From positions 62,001 through 126,000 of the forward strand of contig QOCQ01000015.1 of the NCBI GenBank assembly GCA_003574685.1: a stretch of 64,000 nt of DNA. The letters run 5' to 3'. The stretch's first letter is position 1; every line of letters begins with the position of its first letter. Origin of the DNA: Rhodospirillaceae bacterium SYSU D60007 (lineage in GTDB: Bacteria; Pseudomonadota; Alphaproteobacteria; Reyranellales; Reyranellaceae). The notes under the pieces are model-generated. The model saw only the letters and a program-made list of their open reading frames with translations. It was not told where the DNA came from and searched no databases. Positions 8,531 to 16,479 of the stretch are shown here, in pieces. Both the position numbers and the translations under genes were made by a program.

Positions 8531-9733
8531 TCAGGCACCAAAGGTGCGGGTGAAGGCCTCCATGTAGAGGCGCTCGAAGCTGGCTTGCGCGTAGCGCTGG
8601 CGGATCAGCGCCACGCCGGCGTCGGCGAGGCGCTGGCGCAGCACGGCATTGCCGGCCAGCTCGACGAGACGGTCGGCGAAATCGCGCGGCGCGAAGCCCG
8701 ACAGCAGGCCGGTTTCGCCGTCCAGAACATAGTCTTCCGGCCCGCCGCAGCGAGTCGAGACAACGGCGCAGCCGCAGGCCATCGCCTCCGTACCGACGAT
8801 CGACAACCCTTCCTGGTGCGAGACAATGGCAAAGATGTCGAGCGAGCGGTACCACTCGGGCAATGCGTCCCAGGCCACAGGCGGCCCGACAAACAGACGC
8901 TCGCCCAGCGCGCCGGCATCGAAGCGCGCGATGAAGGCCTCGCGATCGAGCGGACCGCGCAGGTGCAGTTCGATCTCGGGAAAGGCTTTTGCCGCCAGCA
9001 TCATCGCCTGGACCAGCAGCGCCATGTTCTTGCGCGGGTCATCGATGCGCCCGTTGAAGCCGATACGCACCTTGCGCGAGCGACCGGAGTCACGGCCCTG
9101 CGGCGTAAACCGCGCCGTATCGACCGGAATCGGCACAACGCCGACAAGGCGGGCCCGCGGCGTGAGTTTAGCCAGACCCTCGAGCGTATAGCGGCTGATC
9201 GCGACCGTGTCGGCGCGCTCCAGCGTACGCCGCTCCTGCCGGCGGCCGACCCAGGCGTTGAGGAAACGGTCATAGCCGCGCCGCCAAAGAGGCCACTTCG
9301 CGACGCGATCGACGCGGTCGGCCATGTAGGGCGTGGCAATCCATTGCAGCGAGGGACGGTCCAGCGCCGTGGGCCCCCAGCCCGCAAGGTTGTTGCCCGA
9401 CACCACGACGTGCCGCGCGTGCCCGTCGAGTAGCACGCGCCACGGCGCCCAGGGTTGATGGTGCGCCCATTCCAGCTCCGGCAGCCAGGTGCCCACCGCC
9501 AGCCGGCGGCAGGGCCAGCCGGGAACGTCCCGGATGGCGGGCTTGCGGCCCCGCACCACCTGCCAGGCCGGCACCGACAGCTCGGGCATATCCTGGTAGT
9601 AGGCGCGCCACGCCACCGTCACGTCGTAGCCGTGGCGCTGCAGCAGATCGACCACCATCCGGCCCTGCGCCGTGACGCCGCCAAGAATCGGCGGCAGGGT
9701 CAGCAGCAGGACCGAACGGGCAGCTTGCGCCAT
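8531..9733 (-). CDS. Glycosyltransferase, GT4-like
   Basis: 400 aa. The N-terminal Rossmann half opens LLLTLPPILGGVTAQGRMVVDLL. The C-terminal half has RIGFNGRIDDPRKNMALLVQA and the EX7E motif EGLSIVGTEAMACGCAVV with GGPEDYVLDGETGLL. This is the retaining GT-B arrangement, using nucleotide-diphosphate sugars. It stands next to a NUDIX gene 11 nt upstream on the same strand rather than in a polysaccharide cluster, so the acceptor (lipid, polysaccharide or small molecule) is unknown. Length is normal. Confidence 0.87.
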   Translation of the reverse strand: MAQAARSVLLLTLPPILGGVTAQGRMVVDLLQRHGYDVTVAWRAYYQDMPELSVPAWQVVRGRKPAIRDVPGWPCRRLAVGTWLPELEWAHHQPWAPWRVLLDGHARHVVVSGNNLAGWGPTALDRPSLQWIATPYMADRVDRVAKWPLWRRGYDRFLNAWVGRRQERRTLERADTVAISRYTLEGLAKLTPRARLVGVVPIPVDTARFTPQGRDSGRSRKVRIGFNGRIDDPRKNMALLVQAMMLAAKAFPEIELHLRGPLDREAFIARFDAGALGERLFVGPPVAWDALPEWYRSLDIFAIVSHQEGLSIVGTEAMACGCAVVSTRCGGPEDYVLDGETGLLSGFAPRDFADRLVELAGNAVLRQRLADAGVALIRQRYAQASFERLYMEAFTRTFGA

Positions 9734-9744
9734 GCGGCGGCCGC

Positions 9745-10524
9745 CTACTCCTCGAGCAGCAAGTGCTTGCGGTGAACGGTCTTGAACAGCGGGATCCGGC
9801 GCGGCACGCCCGGTACCGGCGGCTCGCGCAGCAGGCGCCCAACCTCGCCCAGGATCAGGCCCGTGATGGTGGGCAGCGGCAGCTTCTGCGCCTCGTCAAG
9901 CCGTACCCAGCGGATATCGCCCATTTCGCGGCTTTCCTTGATCGAGCCCTGCAGCACCTCCGCAGTGGTCATCAGGAAGCGGGCGTTGAAGCGGCGCGGG
10001 CGGCCCGGCGGCGTGACGGCGCGGGCAATGTAGTCCAGATGATGCAGCGCCGGCGCCAGCCCCTGGTCGAGAAAACCCTGCCAGTCCTGGCTGACCGCGC
10101 CCGGCGTGCCATCCCATTTCTCGCCGATGATCAGCCCTGTCTCCTCGAAGGTTTCGCGCACCGCCGCCACGGCCAGCGCCCGGGCGCGCTGCGCGCTGGC
10201 GGCGCGCCGCAGCCGTTCATCGACGTCGGGCCGCAGCGGCGTTGCCACCGGCACCCGGGCATCGGCCGGATCGACGCGCCCGCCGGGAAAGACATAGCGG
10301 TTGGGCATGAAGGCATGGCCGGCGTCGCGGCAGCCCATCAGCACCTCGGGCATGCCTTCTGGATTCGCGGGCTTGCGCACGATGATCAGGGTGGCCGCAT
10401 CGCGCGGCTTCATCGCCGGCGTCTTCTGGCCCTCGTAGGTGGCATCCACCGGACGCTCCTTGCCGACTTCCAGCTGCGGCGCGTCGGGCGCCATGATTTC
10501 GGCCGCCGTGGCGGTTTTCGCCAT
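9745..10524 (-). CDS. NUDIX hydrolase
   Basis: 259 aa from ATG 10524, which has AAGGAG 11 nt upstream; the longer in-frame start lacks this. The NUDIX core appears as FMPNRYVFPGGRVDP followed, after an insertion of about 35 residues, by AVRETFEETGLI, i.e. RExxxEExGU. The long insertion between the GG strand and the helix is typical of the NUDT7/19-like coenzyme A or acyl-CoA diphosphatase group. It should hydrolyse an X-diphosphate linkage with Mg2+. The gene is followed after 11 nt by the glycosyltransferase. Confidence 0.87.
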   Translation of the reverse strand: MAKTATAAEIMAPDAPQLEVGKERPVDATYEGQKTPAMKPRDAATLIIVRKPANPEGMPEVLMGCRDAGHAFMPNRYVFPGGRVDPADARVPVATPLRPDVDERLRRAASAQRARALAVAAVRETFEETGLIIGEKWDGTPGAVSQDWQGFLDQGLAPALHHLDYIARAVTPPGRPRRFNARFLMTTAEVLQGSIKESREMGDIRWVRLDEAQKLPLPTITGLILGEVGRLLREPPVPGVPRRIPLFKTVHRKHLLLEE

Positions 10525-10694
10525 TCCTGTGTCTCCTTTTGTCGCGACAACAAGATAAGGCCCTGCCGGCAAGGCTGGTAGGCCGGGAGCGCCGCCGTCC
10601 TATGCGCTGGATGCGGTGCCCGGCGTTTCGCGCATCGGACGGAACCTGTGTGCGGGATGTCCCGTTGTTTTGCGACTGATCGAGGAGTGCCCGC

Positions 10695-11321
10695 ATGCGC
10701 CCCCTTCCTGCCGTTGGTATCGCCGTTGCAGTGCTGGGCATGGCCGGCACCTCGTGGGCGCAGTCGCCGCGTTGCGCTGACATCGCCGATCCGACCCAAC
10801 GCCTCGTCTGCTACGACCGCCTCAGCAAGGAAAGACAGGCGCCAGCGCCGGTACGGCCACGCCCGGCGCCGCCGGCGCACACGCCTTCCTACGATGCCTC
10901 GACTGTCGGCAAGGATGACGTGCCGGTGCCCCCCGAGGATCGCGCCTTCGACCCGCGCCAGCAGCGCCTGTCGCCGGACCACGCCGGCCTGGTCGTGCCG
11001 CAGTGGCGGCGCATCGGCAGCGTGCCGATCCGGTCGGGGCCCAACACCCAGGTTCCCGTCGTGACGCTGGAGCTGCCCTCGCTGCGGGCCATACCGGGCA
11101 GGAACTGGGAGCTTGAGCTGGTGATGGCCAACAACGCCGGCCGCGCCATCGACGCGCGCATCCTGTGCTCGTTCCGCAACGGTCAGCGCCGCGTGCAGGA
11201 CGTGGCCGTGCTGCTGCGCGATGTCGGCCCCGGCGACCGCGTCGCCGCCGTGGTGGACGGCCCGCCGGTGACGGCGTTCGTGGACAACACCCCCTGCAAC
11301 GTCCTGTCGCCGCTGGAATAG
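10695..11321 (+). CDS. Secreted protein with N-terminal CYD motif
   Basis: 208 aa. Residues 1-22 form a Sec signal ending GTSWAQ. The mature N-terminus RCADIADPTQRLVCYDRLS is the short paired-Cys motif common in secreted alphaproteobacterial and type VI-associated proteins (CxxIxDxxxRLxCYD). A Pro-rich linker follows, then a beta-rich C-terminal domain with Cys residues in ILCSF and TPCNVL. Likely periplasmic; role unknown. It is divergent from the NUDIX gene and upstream of the tRNA. Confidence 0.65.
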   Translation: MRPLPAVGIAVAVLGMAGTSWAQSPRCADIADPTQRLVCYDRLSKERQAPAPVRPRPAPPAHTPSYDASTVGKDDVPVPPEDRAFDPRQQRLSPDHAGLVVPQWRRIGSVPIRSGPNTQVPVVTLELPSLRAIPGRNWELELVMANNAGRAIDARILCSFRNGQRRVQDVAVLLRDVGPGDRVAAVVDGPPVTAFVDNTPCNVLSPLE

Positions 11322-11377
11322 CGAGCCGCTTTCTCGCCGCGCACCCCGCTGCTATAAGCAGGGCGGCCACTGGCGAT

Positions 11378-11454
<77 letters not shown>

Positions 11455-11752
11455 CCTCTGAGTTCGATGCAGCGGGCTGGGCGCGTTGCAGCCGCATCGT
11501 GACCGAGGAGCGCGCGGCAGGCTCATTGATACTTTCGGCCCAAGACCAAGGTGTGCCCGCGCGGCGGCTCGCCATTCTTGCGAAAATCCCGGCCGAACAG
11601 GATGTTGCGCGTCAGTTGAGGTGCTGCAGCGGTGCTGCAGGCCAGACTTTCAGCCGATTTATATCGAGCAAGCGGTCACCTACAATATCCCCGATTGCGC
11701 GGCCTTCAGACCCGCGTTCCACCGCGCGCGTTCCTCGATCGCTGAGGGCGTC
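11455..11752 (+). other. Gap between tRNA-Arg and the protease gene
   Basis: 298 nt without a convincing gene. A TACAAT at 11681-11686 could be a -10 box for the protease gene, but no good -35 is visible (TTTATA at the 17-bp spacing). I see no duplicated tRNA 3' end in the following 20 kb, so no attachment site can be claimed. Confidence 0.35.
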
Positions 11753-12508
11753 ATGACCATCTTTCCCGATCTCGCAATTCCTTTCCTGTCAGGCGCCCAG
11801 GTGCCGATGTACGTCAACCCGTTTGGCGCCGCGGCGGGCCGTTATCGACTGGCGCTCTATCCGGAGCTGGGCCGCAAGGATCGCAGCGTGCTGGTGATTG
11901 GCACGACCCTGCAGTTCCAGTTCAAGGACGGGGACAGTGGTCTGAAATGGGGCGCCGGCGAGCAGAAGAAATTCGCCGATGACGCGGTGGCCGCCATCAA
12001 GTCGGTGTGGGACGACAAGTGGCGGATTACCACGACCAGCACGGCCGTGCGGGCCCCGTTCCGCGATGTCGGAGTGATCTTTGTTCCGAAGACCTACATC
12101 AACGGGACGCACATCGACGACGACTTCGAGGTGGTCGTGAAGAAGATCCCGAGGTTGACGGACTCCAAGAGCGAAATCCGCGCTCCACTGGGCAATGCGT
12201 GGCTCGACAGCGAAGACCTCTATCCAGCTTACAAGGGCGACTCGATTCAGCGCCCGGTCGTCCACGAGTTCGGCCACATGCTCGGGCTCAAGGACGAGTA
12301 CGACCGCCGGGGCGGCAGCGCGCCTAACCCGAACTGGCTGAGCGACAAGCAGAGCATCATGCACTCCGGCGAGCGGGTGCGGCCGCGCCACTATGTGCCC
12401 TTCGCCACGTGGCTGACCCGGCAGCTTGCGACGGTCGCGAAGCTGACCACCCGCGACGTCAGCTACAAGGTCGATGGGATGTGGGATGCATCCAACGCGC
12501 GGCTCTGA
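11753..12508 (+). CDS. Metzincin-like zinc protease without visible signal peptide
   Basis: 251 aa from ATG 11753, chosen for the GAGGG site just upstream; the open frame extends to 11486 but that part is low in family character. The zinc site is HEFGHMLGLKD at 171-181, the HExxHxxGxxD form in which Asp can be the third ligand. SIMHSG about 23 residues later resembles the Met-turn of metzincins. The N-terminal 150 residues contain VLVIGTTLQFQFKDG and VGVIFVPKTYI but match nothing I recognise. No signal peptide or TM helix is seen, which is odd for such a protease. A caspase-family gene starts 67 nt downstream on the same strand. Role unknown; toxin, effector or processing protease are all possible. 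Confidence 0.75.
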   Translation: MTIFPDLAIPFLSGAQVPMYVNPFGAAAGRYRLALYPELGRKDRSVLVIGTTLQFQFKDGDSGLKWGAGEQKKFADDAVAAIKSVWDDKWRITTTSTAVRAPFRDVGVIFVPKTYINGTHIDDDFEVVVKKIPRLTDSKSEIRAPLGNAWLDSEDLYPAYKGDSIQRPVVHEFGHMLGLKDEYDRRGGSAPNPNWLSDKQSIMHSGERVRPRHYVPFATWLTRQLATVAKLTTRDVSYKVDGMWDASNARL

Positions 12509-12522
12509 TCCGGCCTGGGTTG

Positions 12523-12553
12523 TTGACGAGCGCCACTCTTTTTGTGGTTCAAG
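12523..12553 (+). promoter_or_regulatory. Candidate promoter of the first caspase-family gene
   Basis: TTGACGAGCGC at 12523-12533 followed by CACTC and TTCAAG (12548-12553). The same blocks occur before the second caspase gene (TTGACGAGCGCTCACTC at 58068, TACAAG at 58091). Conservation between the paralogs suggests function. Spacing here is 19 bp, longer than the ideal 17, so the -10 assignment is uncertain. Confidence 0.45.
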
Positions 12554-12575
12554 ATGCGCCCCGCAGGAGGCTGCC

Positions 12576-13910
12576 ATGGTCCGCGTTCTGACGCTGATCA
12601 CCGCCCTGTTGGTTACACTGATCACATCCTCCGCCCAGGCCGAGCGCCGCGTCGCTCTGGTGATCGGCAATGGCGCCTATGCCCAGGCTGCGCCACTCGC
12701 CAATCCGGCCAACGACGCGCGCGCCGTGGCCGCGGCGCTCACGCGTCTTGGGTTCGAGGTGATTTCAGGCTTCGACCTCTCCAATGCCGACCTGCGCCGG
12801 ACCGTCCGTGCTTTCGTCGACAAGCTGGTCGGTGCTGACGTCGCGATGTTCTTCTACGCCGGCCATGGTCTGCAGGTCGCCGGCGAGAACTACCTGATCC
12901 CGGTGGACGCCGCGATCCGCATTGAAGCCGACCTGGACTTCAACGCCGTGAGGATGGACCTGATTTCGCGGCAGCTCGACCGCGAGGCCAGGGTCAAGAT
13001 CATCATGCTCGATGCCTGCCGCGACAATCCGTTCGAGAAGGAATTGGCGCGAAGCATGGGCAGGACACGGTCCGCCCTGGTCAAAAGAGGCTTGGCCGAG
13101 ATCAACAGCGCCGGCGGCACGTTGATCGCGTTCGCAACCGATCCCGGCTCGGTGGCGCTGGATGGCAGTGGCAGGCACAGCCCGTTCACGACGGCGCTGC
13201 TCAGGCACATCGAAACGCCGGGCGTCGAAATCGGCCTGGTCATGCGCCGTGTGACCAGGGATGTCTTCGAATCGACGGGCGAGCGACAACGGCCGTGGAT
13301 CAACGCCTCGCTTACCGGCGAGCTCTACCTGAAGCCGCGGGAAACGGCGGGCGCAGCGCCGCCGGCGCCTCCGACAGCCACCCCGACACCGCCCGGCGCG
13401 TCCGGCTTCGACGACCGCCAGCTCGAGCTGGCCATGTGGCAGGCAGCCGAAAAAAGCGGCCAGGCCGGCGACTACAAGGAGTATCTCAAGAGGTATCCCA
13501 ACGGCCAGTTCGCCGGCCTGGCGCGCAACCGGCTCGACGCGCTGAGGAACAAGCCGGCCGCCGGCGGTCAGGGCCCACCAGCCGAAACCCCCGTCGCCCC
13601 GAAAAGAACGACAGCGTCGCGCCCGGACGCAGGCGTCAGCAGTCGCTGGGTCGACAACTGGGGTGCCGTGTACTCGATGACCCTGGCCGGCGATCGCTAT
13701 CGCTTCACCGCTTCGGGACAGGCATGTCGCGGGCCTTATACGTCGCAGGGTACCGGCGTGGTAACGGGCCAGCGGGTCGAGGTCAGCTATCGCTCCACCT
13801 ACTCGGTCGGGAGCTGCACCGGGACGATTTCCGCCGATGGCAATCGCATCACATCGGACTGTATGGACTCGGAATGCGGTCCATTCCGGACGACTATCGA
13901 GCGGCGATAG
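12576..13910 (+). CDS. Caspase-family (peptidase C14) secreted protein
   Basis: 444 aa from ATG 12576 (GCAGGAGG upstream). Residues 1-22 are a signal peptide (LITALLVTLITSSAQA). The p20-like domain starts RRVALVIGNGAY. The catalytic dyad is His97 in FFYAGHGLQ and Cys148 in MLDACRDNP, so it should be an active periplasmic or secreted caspase-like peptidase. Residues 285-325 hold FDDRQLELAMWQAAEKSGQA and LKRYPNGQFAGLARNRLDAL, a short helical repeat module. After a Pro/Ala-rich linker, residues 355-444 form a beta-rich domain with four Cys (QACRGPY, GSCTGT, SDCMDSECGPF), probably disulfide-bonded. The paralog at 58124-59572 is nearly identical through the first 330 residues but ends differently. 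It follows the metzincin-like gene closely. Substrate unknown. Confidence 0.88.
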   Translation: MVRVLTLITALLVTLITSSAQAERRVALVIGNGAYAQAAPLANPANDARAVAAALTRLGFEVISGFDLSNADLRRTVRAFVDKLVGADVAMFFYAGHGLQVAGENYLIPVDAAIRIEADLDFNAVRMDLISRQLDREARVKIIMLDACRDNPFEKELARSMGRTRSALVKRGLAEINSAGGTLIAFATDPGSVALDGSGRHSPFTTALLRHIETPGVEIGLVMRRVTRDVFESTGERQRPWINASLTGELYLKPRETAGAAPPAPPTATPTPPGASGFDDRQLELAMWQAAEKSGQAGDYKEYLKRYPNGQFAGLARNRLDALRNKPAAGGQGPPAETPVAPKRTTASRPDAGVSSRWVDNWGAVYSMTLAGDRYRFTASGQACRGPYTSQGTGVVTGQRVEVSYRSTYSVGSCTGTISADGNRITSDCMDSECGPFRTTIERR

Positions 13911-14000
13911 CGACGGGCCGATCCGTTAACGAGCCCATCCGCTTTCGCCTCGCAATTGCCCGGCGCCTTCTACGATCCGTTGGAGTAGCCGGAGGTTCCC

Positions 14001-14120
14001 GTGGCTCGTGAGCAGCGGGAACTGGCAGTGATCCTGGCAGCAAACGGTGTCGGCTACTCCCGCCTCATGGGTCGGGACCAGAGCGGCACTTTGGCCAGGC
14101 TGGCTGCATTTCTCAAACTG
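14001..14120 (+). pseudogene. Remnant of a class III adenylate/guanylate cyclase N-terminus
   Basis: A GTG at 14001 opens QRELAVILAANGVGYSRLMG then RDQSGTLARLAAFLKL, recognisable as the start of the LAADVVGYSRLM-type cyclase catalytic domain. The metal-binding Asp is Asn here, and after about 40 codons the frame runs into a large inverted repeat and soon ends, with no later cyclase motifs in the following 150 nt. This is a decayed fragment. Confidence 0.7.
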
Positions 14121-14288
14121 CAACGCATCGTTTCTTGCCGGGAGCGCGCCACTCCAGTGGCGCATCGCCCGCAGCGAAGCGGAGGGCGACCCGCGACTTG
14201 CCTGCAAGGCTGGATGATGGCGGCGTTGGCACGCCGCCAGCGCCACTGGAGTGGCGCGCTCCCAGCAAGAAAACGGCTTGAGAAATGC
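14106..14288. repeat. Large imperfect inverted repeat (family C) in the cyclase remnant
   Basis: Outer arms GCATTTCTCAA (14106-14116) and TTGAGAAATGC (14278-14288). Inner arms GGGAGCGCGCCACTCCAGTG and its near complement end at TTTCTTG/CAAGAAA. The total folds as a long hairpin with a loop of about 65 nt that has its own GC palindromes. Part of the outer left arm is cyclase sequence, so insertion appears to have captured or duplicated it in inverted form. From 14289 to 14443 I see no gene. Confidence 0.75.
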
Positions 14289-14443
14289 GGATCAGGCGGC
14301 GCGGCCTGACCTTTTCAGGGCCATTGGAACCTATCGGGATTTCGGCTGACAGAGTTTGGTGGATGCTGCCCAGTTCTCACTTTCGACCACTATGGCACGC
14401 CAGCCCGCCATATCTGTCAGCCCGTAACCCACGTTCGTGCAGC

Positions 14444-14836
14444 CTACTCCTCAGAGCGGCTCGTGGCGTCACGATCGCGGTCGTATCGTCGTGTGCGCGG
14501 AAACGGCGGCAGCCAGGACTCGCGACGGACGGTCCATAGTTCATAGGTTGGCGTCAGTTGGTCAGGGGCATCAAGGGCCCCCAGGTTCACGCCGATCTCG
14601 TCCGCAGTGCGTCCGAAAACGGGGGAGCCGCAGCGGGGACAGAAGAACCGCCCGGCATACTCGCGCGTTTCGCCATCGATCGTCACCGCATCCTGGGGGA
14701 ATATCGCGGAAGCATGGAACAGGGCCCCGTGATGCTTGCGGCAATCGAGACAGTGACAAAGGCCGACCCGGTATGGCGGACCCGACGCCACGATTCGGAC
14801 GTTGCCGCACAGGCAACCGCCGGTGAAGCGCTGCAT
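14444..14836 (-). CDS. GFA/CENP-V family protein
   Basis: 130 aa from ATG 14836, with GGAGGAGACG upstream; the open frame beyond it overlaps the divergent amidase promoter and has no homology character. Zinc ligands are in GGCLCGNVR (residue 6 on), LCHCLDCRKHHG (about 26) and FCPRCGSPVFG (about 65), the typical Cys arrangement of the family. Named for glutathione-dependent formaldehyde-activating enzyme, although most members have no proven catalytic role. Small cytosolic zinc protein, divergent from the amidase. Confidence 0.85.
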   Translation of the reverse strand: MQRFTGGCLCGNVRIVASGPPYRVGLCHCLDCRKHHGALFHASAIFPQDAVTIDGETREYAGRFFCPRCGSPVFGRTADEIGVNLGALDAPDQLTPTYELWTVRRESWLPPFPRTRRYDRDRDATSRSEE

Positions 14837-14937
14837 GCCGCGTCTCCTCCAAGTTTTAGGCGATCGGCATGTTACGACGGAAGAACTGGAGTGCGAACAG
14901 CAGCGGCCGCCGCACATGACCGCAAGGGAGAAGTGCC

Positions 14938-16335
14938 ATGACAGAGCTGTGGGAACTGACAGCAACAGACGCGGTCAACCGGCTGCGCCGGCGGGAGGTG
15001 TCGCCGCTGGAGATGGTGGAGGCTGCCGCAGTACGCATCGCTGCCGTCGAACCCCGGGTCAACGCACTGCCCATCCGCTTCCTCGACGTCGCGCGCGATC
15101 AGGCGCGGCATTTCCGGCACGAGGCCAGCGATCATCCCGGCTGGCTGGCCGGCCTGCCGATCGCCGTGAAGGACTACAATGATGTCGGCGGGCAGCTCAC
15201 GACCTGCGGCTCACCCATCTACGCCGATCATGTCGCCGCCCAGGACGACCGCACCGTTGCGATGCTGCGCGGCAACGGCGCCATCCCGCTGGCAAAGTCC
15301 AACGTGCCGGAGTTTGCCGGCAGCCATACCTTCAACCCGGTCTGGGGCGTTACGCACAACCCGTGGGACCTGGGACGCACCGCGGGCGGCTCCTCGGGCG
15401 GGGCGGCGGCGGCACTGGCGGCACACGAGGTCTGGCTGGCCAACGGCTCCTGCCTCGGCGGTTCGCTGCGCATTCCCGCCAGCTTTTGCGGCGTGGTCGG
15501 GCTGCGTCCCAGCCCCGGCGTGGTGCCACGTGGCGACGGGCTGCCGGCCTTCGACAGCCTGTGGGTGGACGGTCCGATGGCGCGCAACGTCGCGGACCTG
15601 GCCCTGATGCTCGACGCCATGGCGGCGCTGACGCCGCATGACCCGCTCTCCCGCCCCGTACCGACGGGCGGCTACCAGGCAGCGATGCAACGGAGCCGGC
15701 CACCGCGGCGCATCGCATTCAGCCCCGAGCTCGGGTTGCGCAAGGTGGAGCCGGAGGTAGCGGCCCTGTGCGCGTCCGCGGCGCAGCGCTGCACAGACAT
15801 CGGTGCGGCCATGGAGCAAACGGCGCCGGACTTCTCGGGCGCGATCGATTGCTTCCAGGTGCTTCGCGCGCTGCTCTTCGCCGATGTCCGCGGCGGGCTG
15901 TTGCCGGCCGAGCGCGACCGCATCAACCCCGACATTGTCTGGAACATCGAGAAGGGACTGACGCTGACCGCGGACGAGATCATCGCGGCACGCCGCACCC
16001 GCCATCGGCTGTTCCACAACGTCGCGCGGTTCTTCGATGAGTATGATCTGCTGCTCTGCCCCACCGTTGCCGTGCCGCCCTTCCCGGTGGAACAGCGCTT
16101 CCCGACCGAAATCGCCGGCGAGAAGCTCGTCACCTACATCGACTGGATGTTCCTGACTTTCGTCATCACGCTCACCGGCTGCCCGGCGATCTCGCTGCCT
16201 TGCGGCCTGACGAGGGACGGGCTGCCGGTCGGGCTGCAGCTCGTCGGCCGGCCTCACGGCGATGCCGAACTGCTGGGCCATGCCCGGCTCGTCGAGCAGG
16301 CGCTGGGGTTCGAGCAGAAGGTGCTTGTTGCCTGA
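14938..16335 (+). CDS. Amidase (amidase-signature family)
   Basis: 465 aa. The catalytic Lys is in LPIAVKDYNDVGG (about residue 80). The Gly/Ser-rich signature GRTAGGSSGGAAAALAAH (about 150) carries the cis-Ser, and the nucleophile Ser is in CLGGSLRIPASFCG (about 180). Amidases of this family hydrolyse carboxamides to acid and ammonia. The gene has AAGGGAG upstream and is followed 145 nt later by a complete HAAT-type ABC operon in the same direction. The substrate could therefore be an amide or amino-acid derivative imported by that transporter; this is inference from neighbourhood. Confidence 0.92.
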   Translation: MTELWELTATDAVNRLRRREVSPLEMVEAAAVRIAAVEPRVNALPIRFLDVARDQARHFRHEASDHPGWLAGLPIAVKDYNDVGGQLTTCGSPIYADHVAAQDDRTVAMLRGNGAIPLAKSNVPEFAGSHTFNPVWGVTHNPWDLGRTAGGSSGGAAAALAAHEVWLANGSCLGGSLRIPASFCGVVGLRPSPGVVPRGDGLPAFDSLWVDGPMARNVADLALMLDAMAALTPHDPLSRPVPTGGYQAAMQRSRPPRRIAFSPELGLRKVEPEVAALCASAAQRCTDIGAAMEQTAPDFSGAIDCFQVLRALLFADVRGGLLPAERDRINPDIVWNIEKGLTLTADEIIAARRTRHRLFHNVARFFDEYDLLLCPTVAVPPFPVEQRFPTEIAGEKLVTYIDWMFLTFVITLTGCPAISLPCGLTRDGLPVGLQLVGRPHGDAELLGHARLVEQALGFEQKVLVA

Positions 16336-16479
16336 CTAAACTAACGGGCGGCCGAACTTGTCTCGCGGACCGCTTTGAATGCGGAACATCGCAGCAAACC
16401 CGATCCCCGCACCGCTTTGACAGGTACGGTGCTTGCTTTCATAGTTCCTGAAAATCATGATGATCGGAGGAGACGGTCC

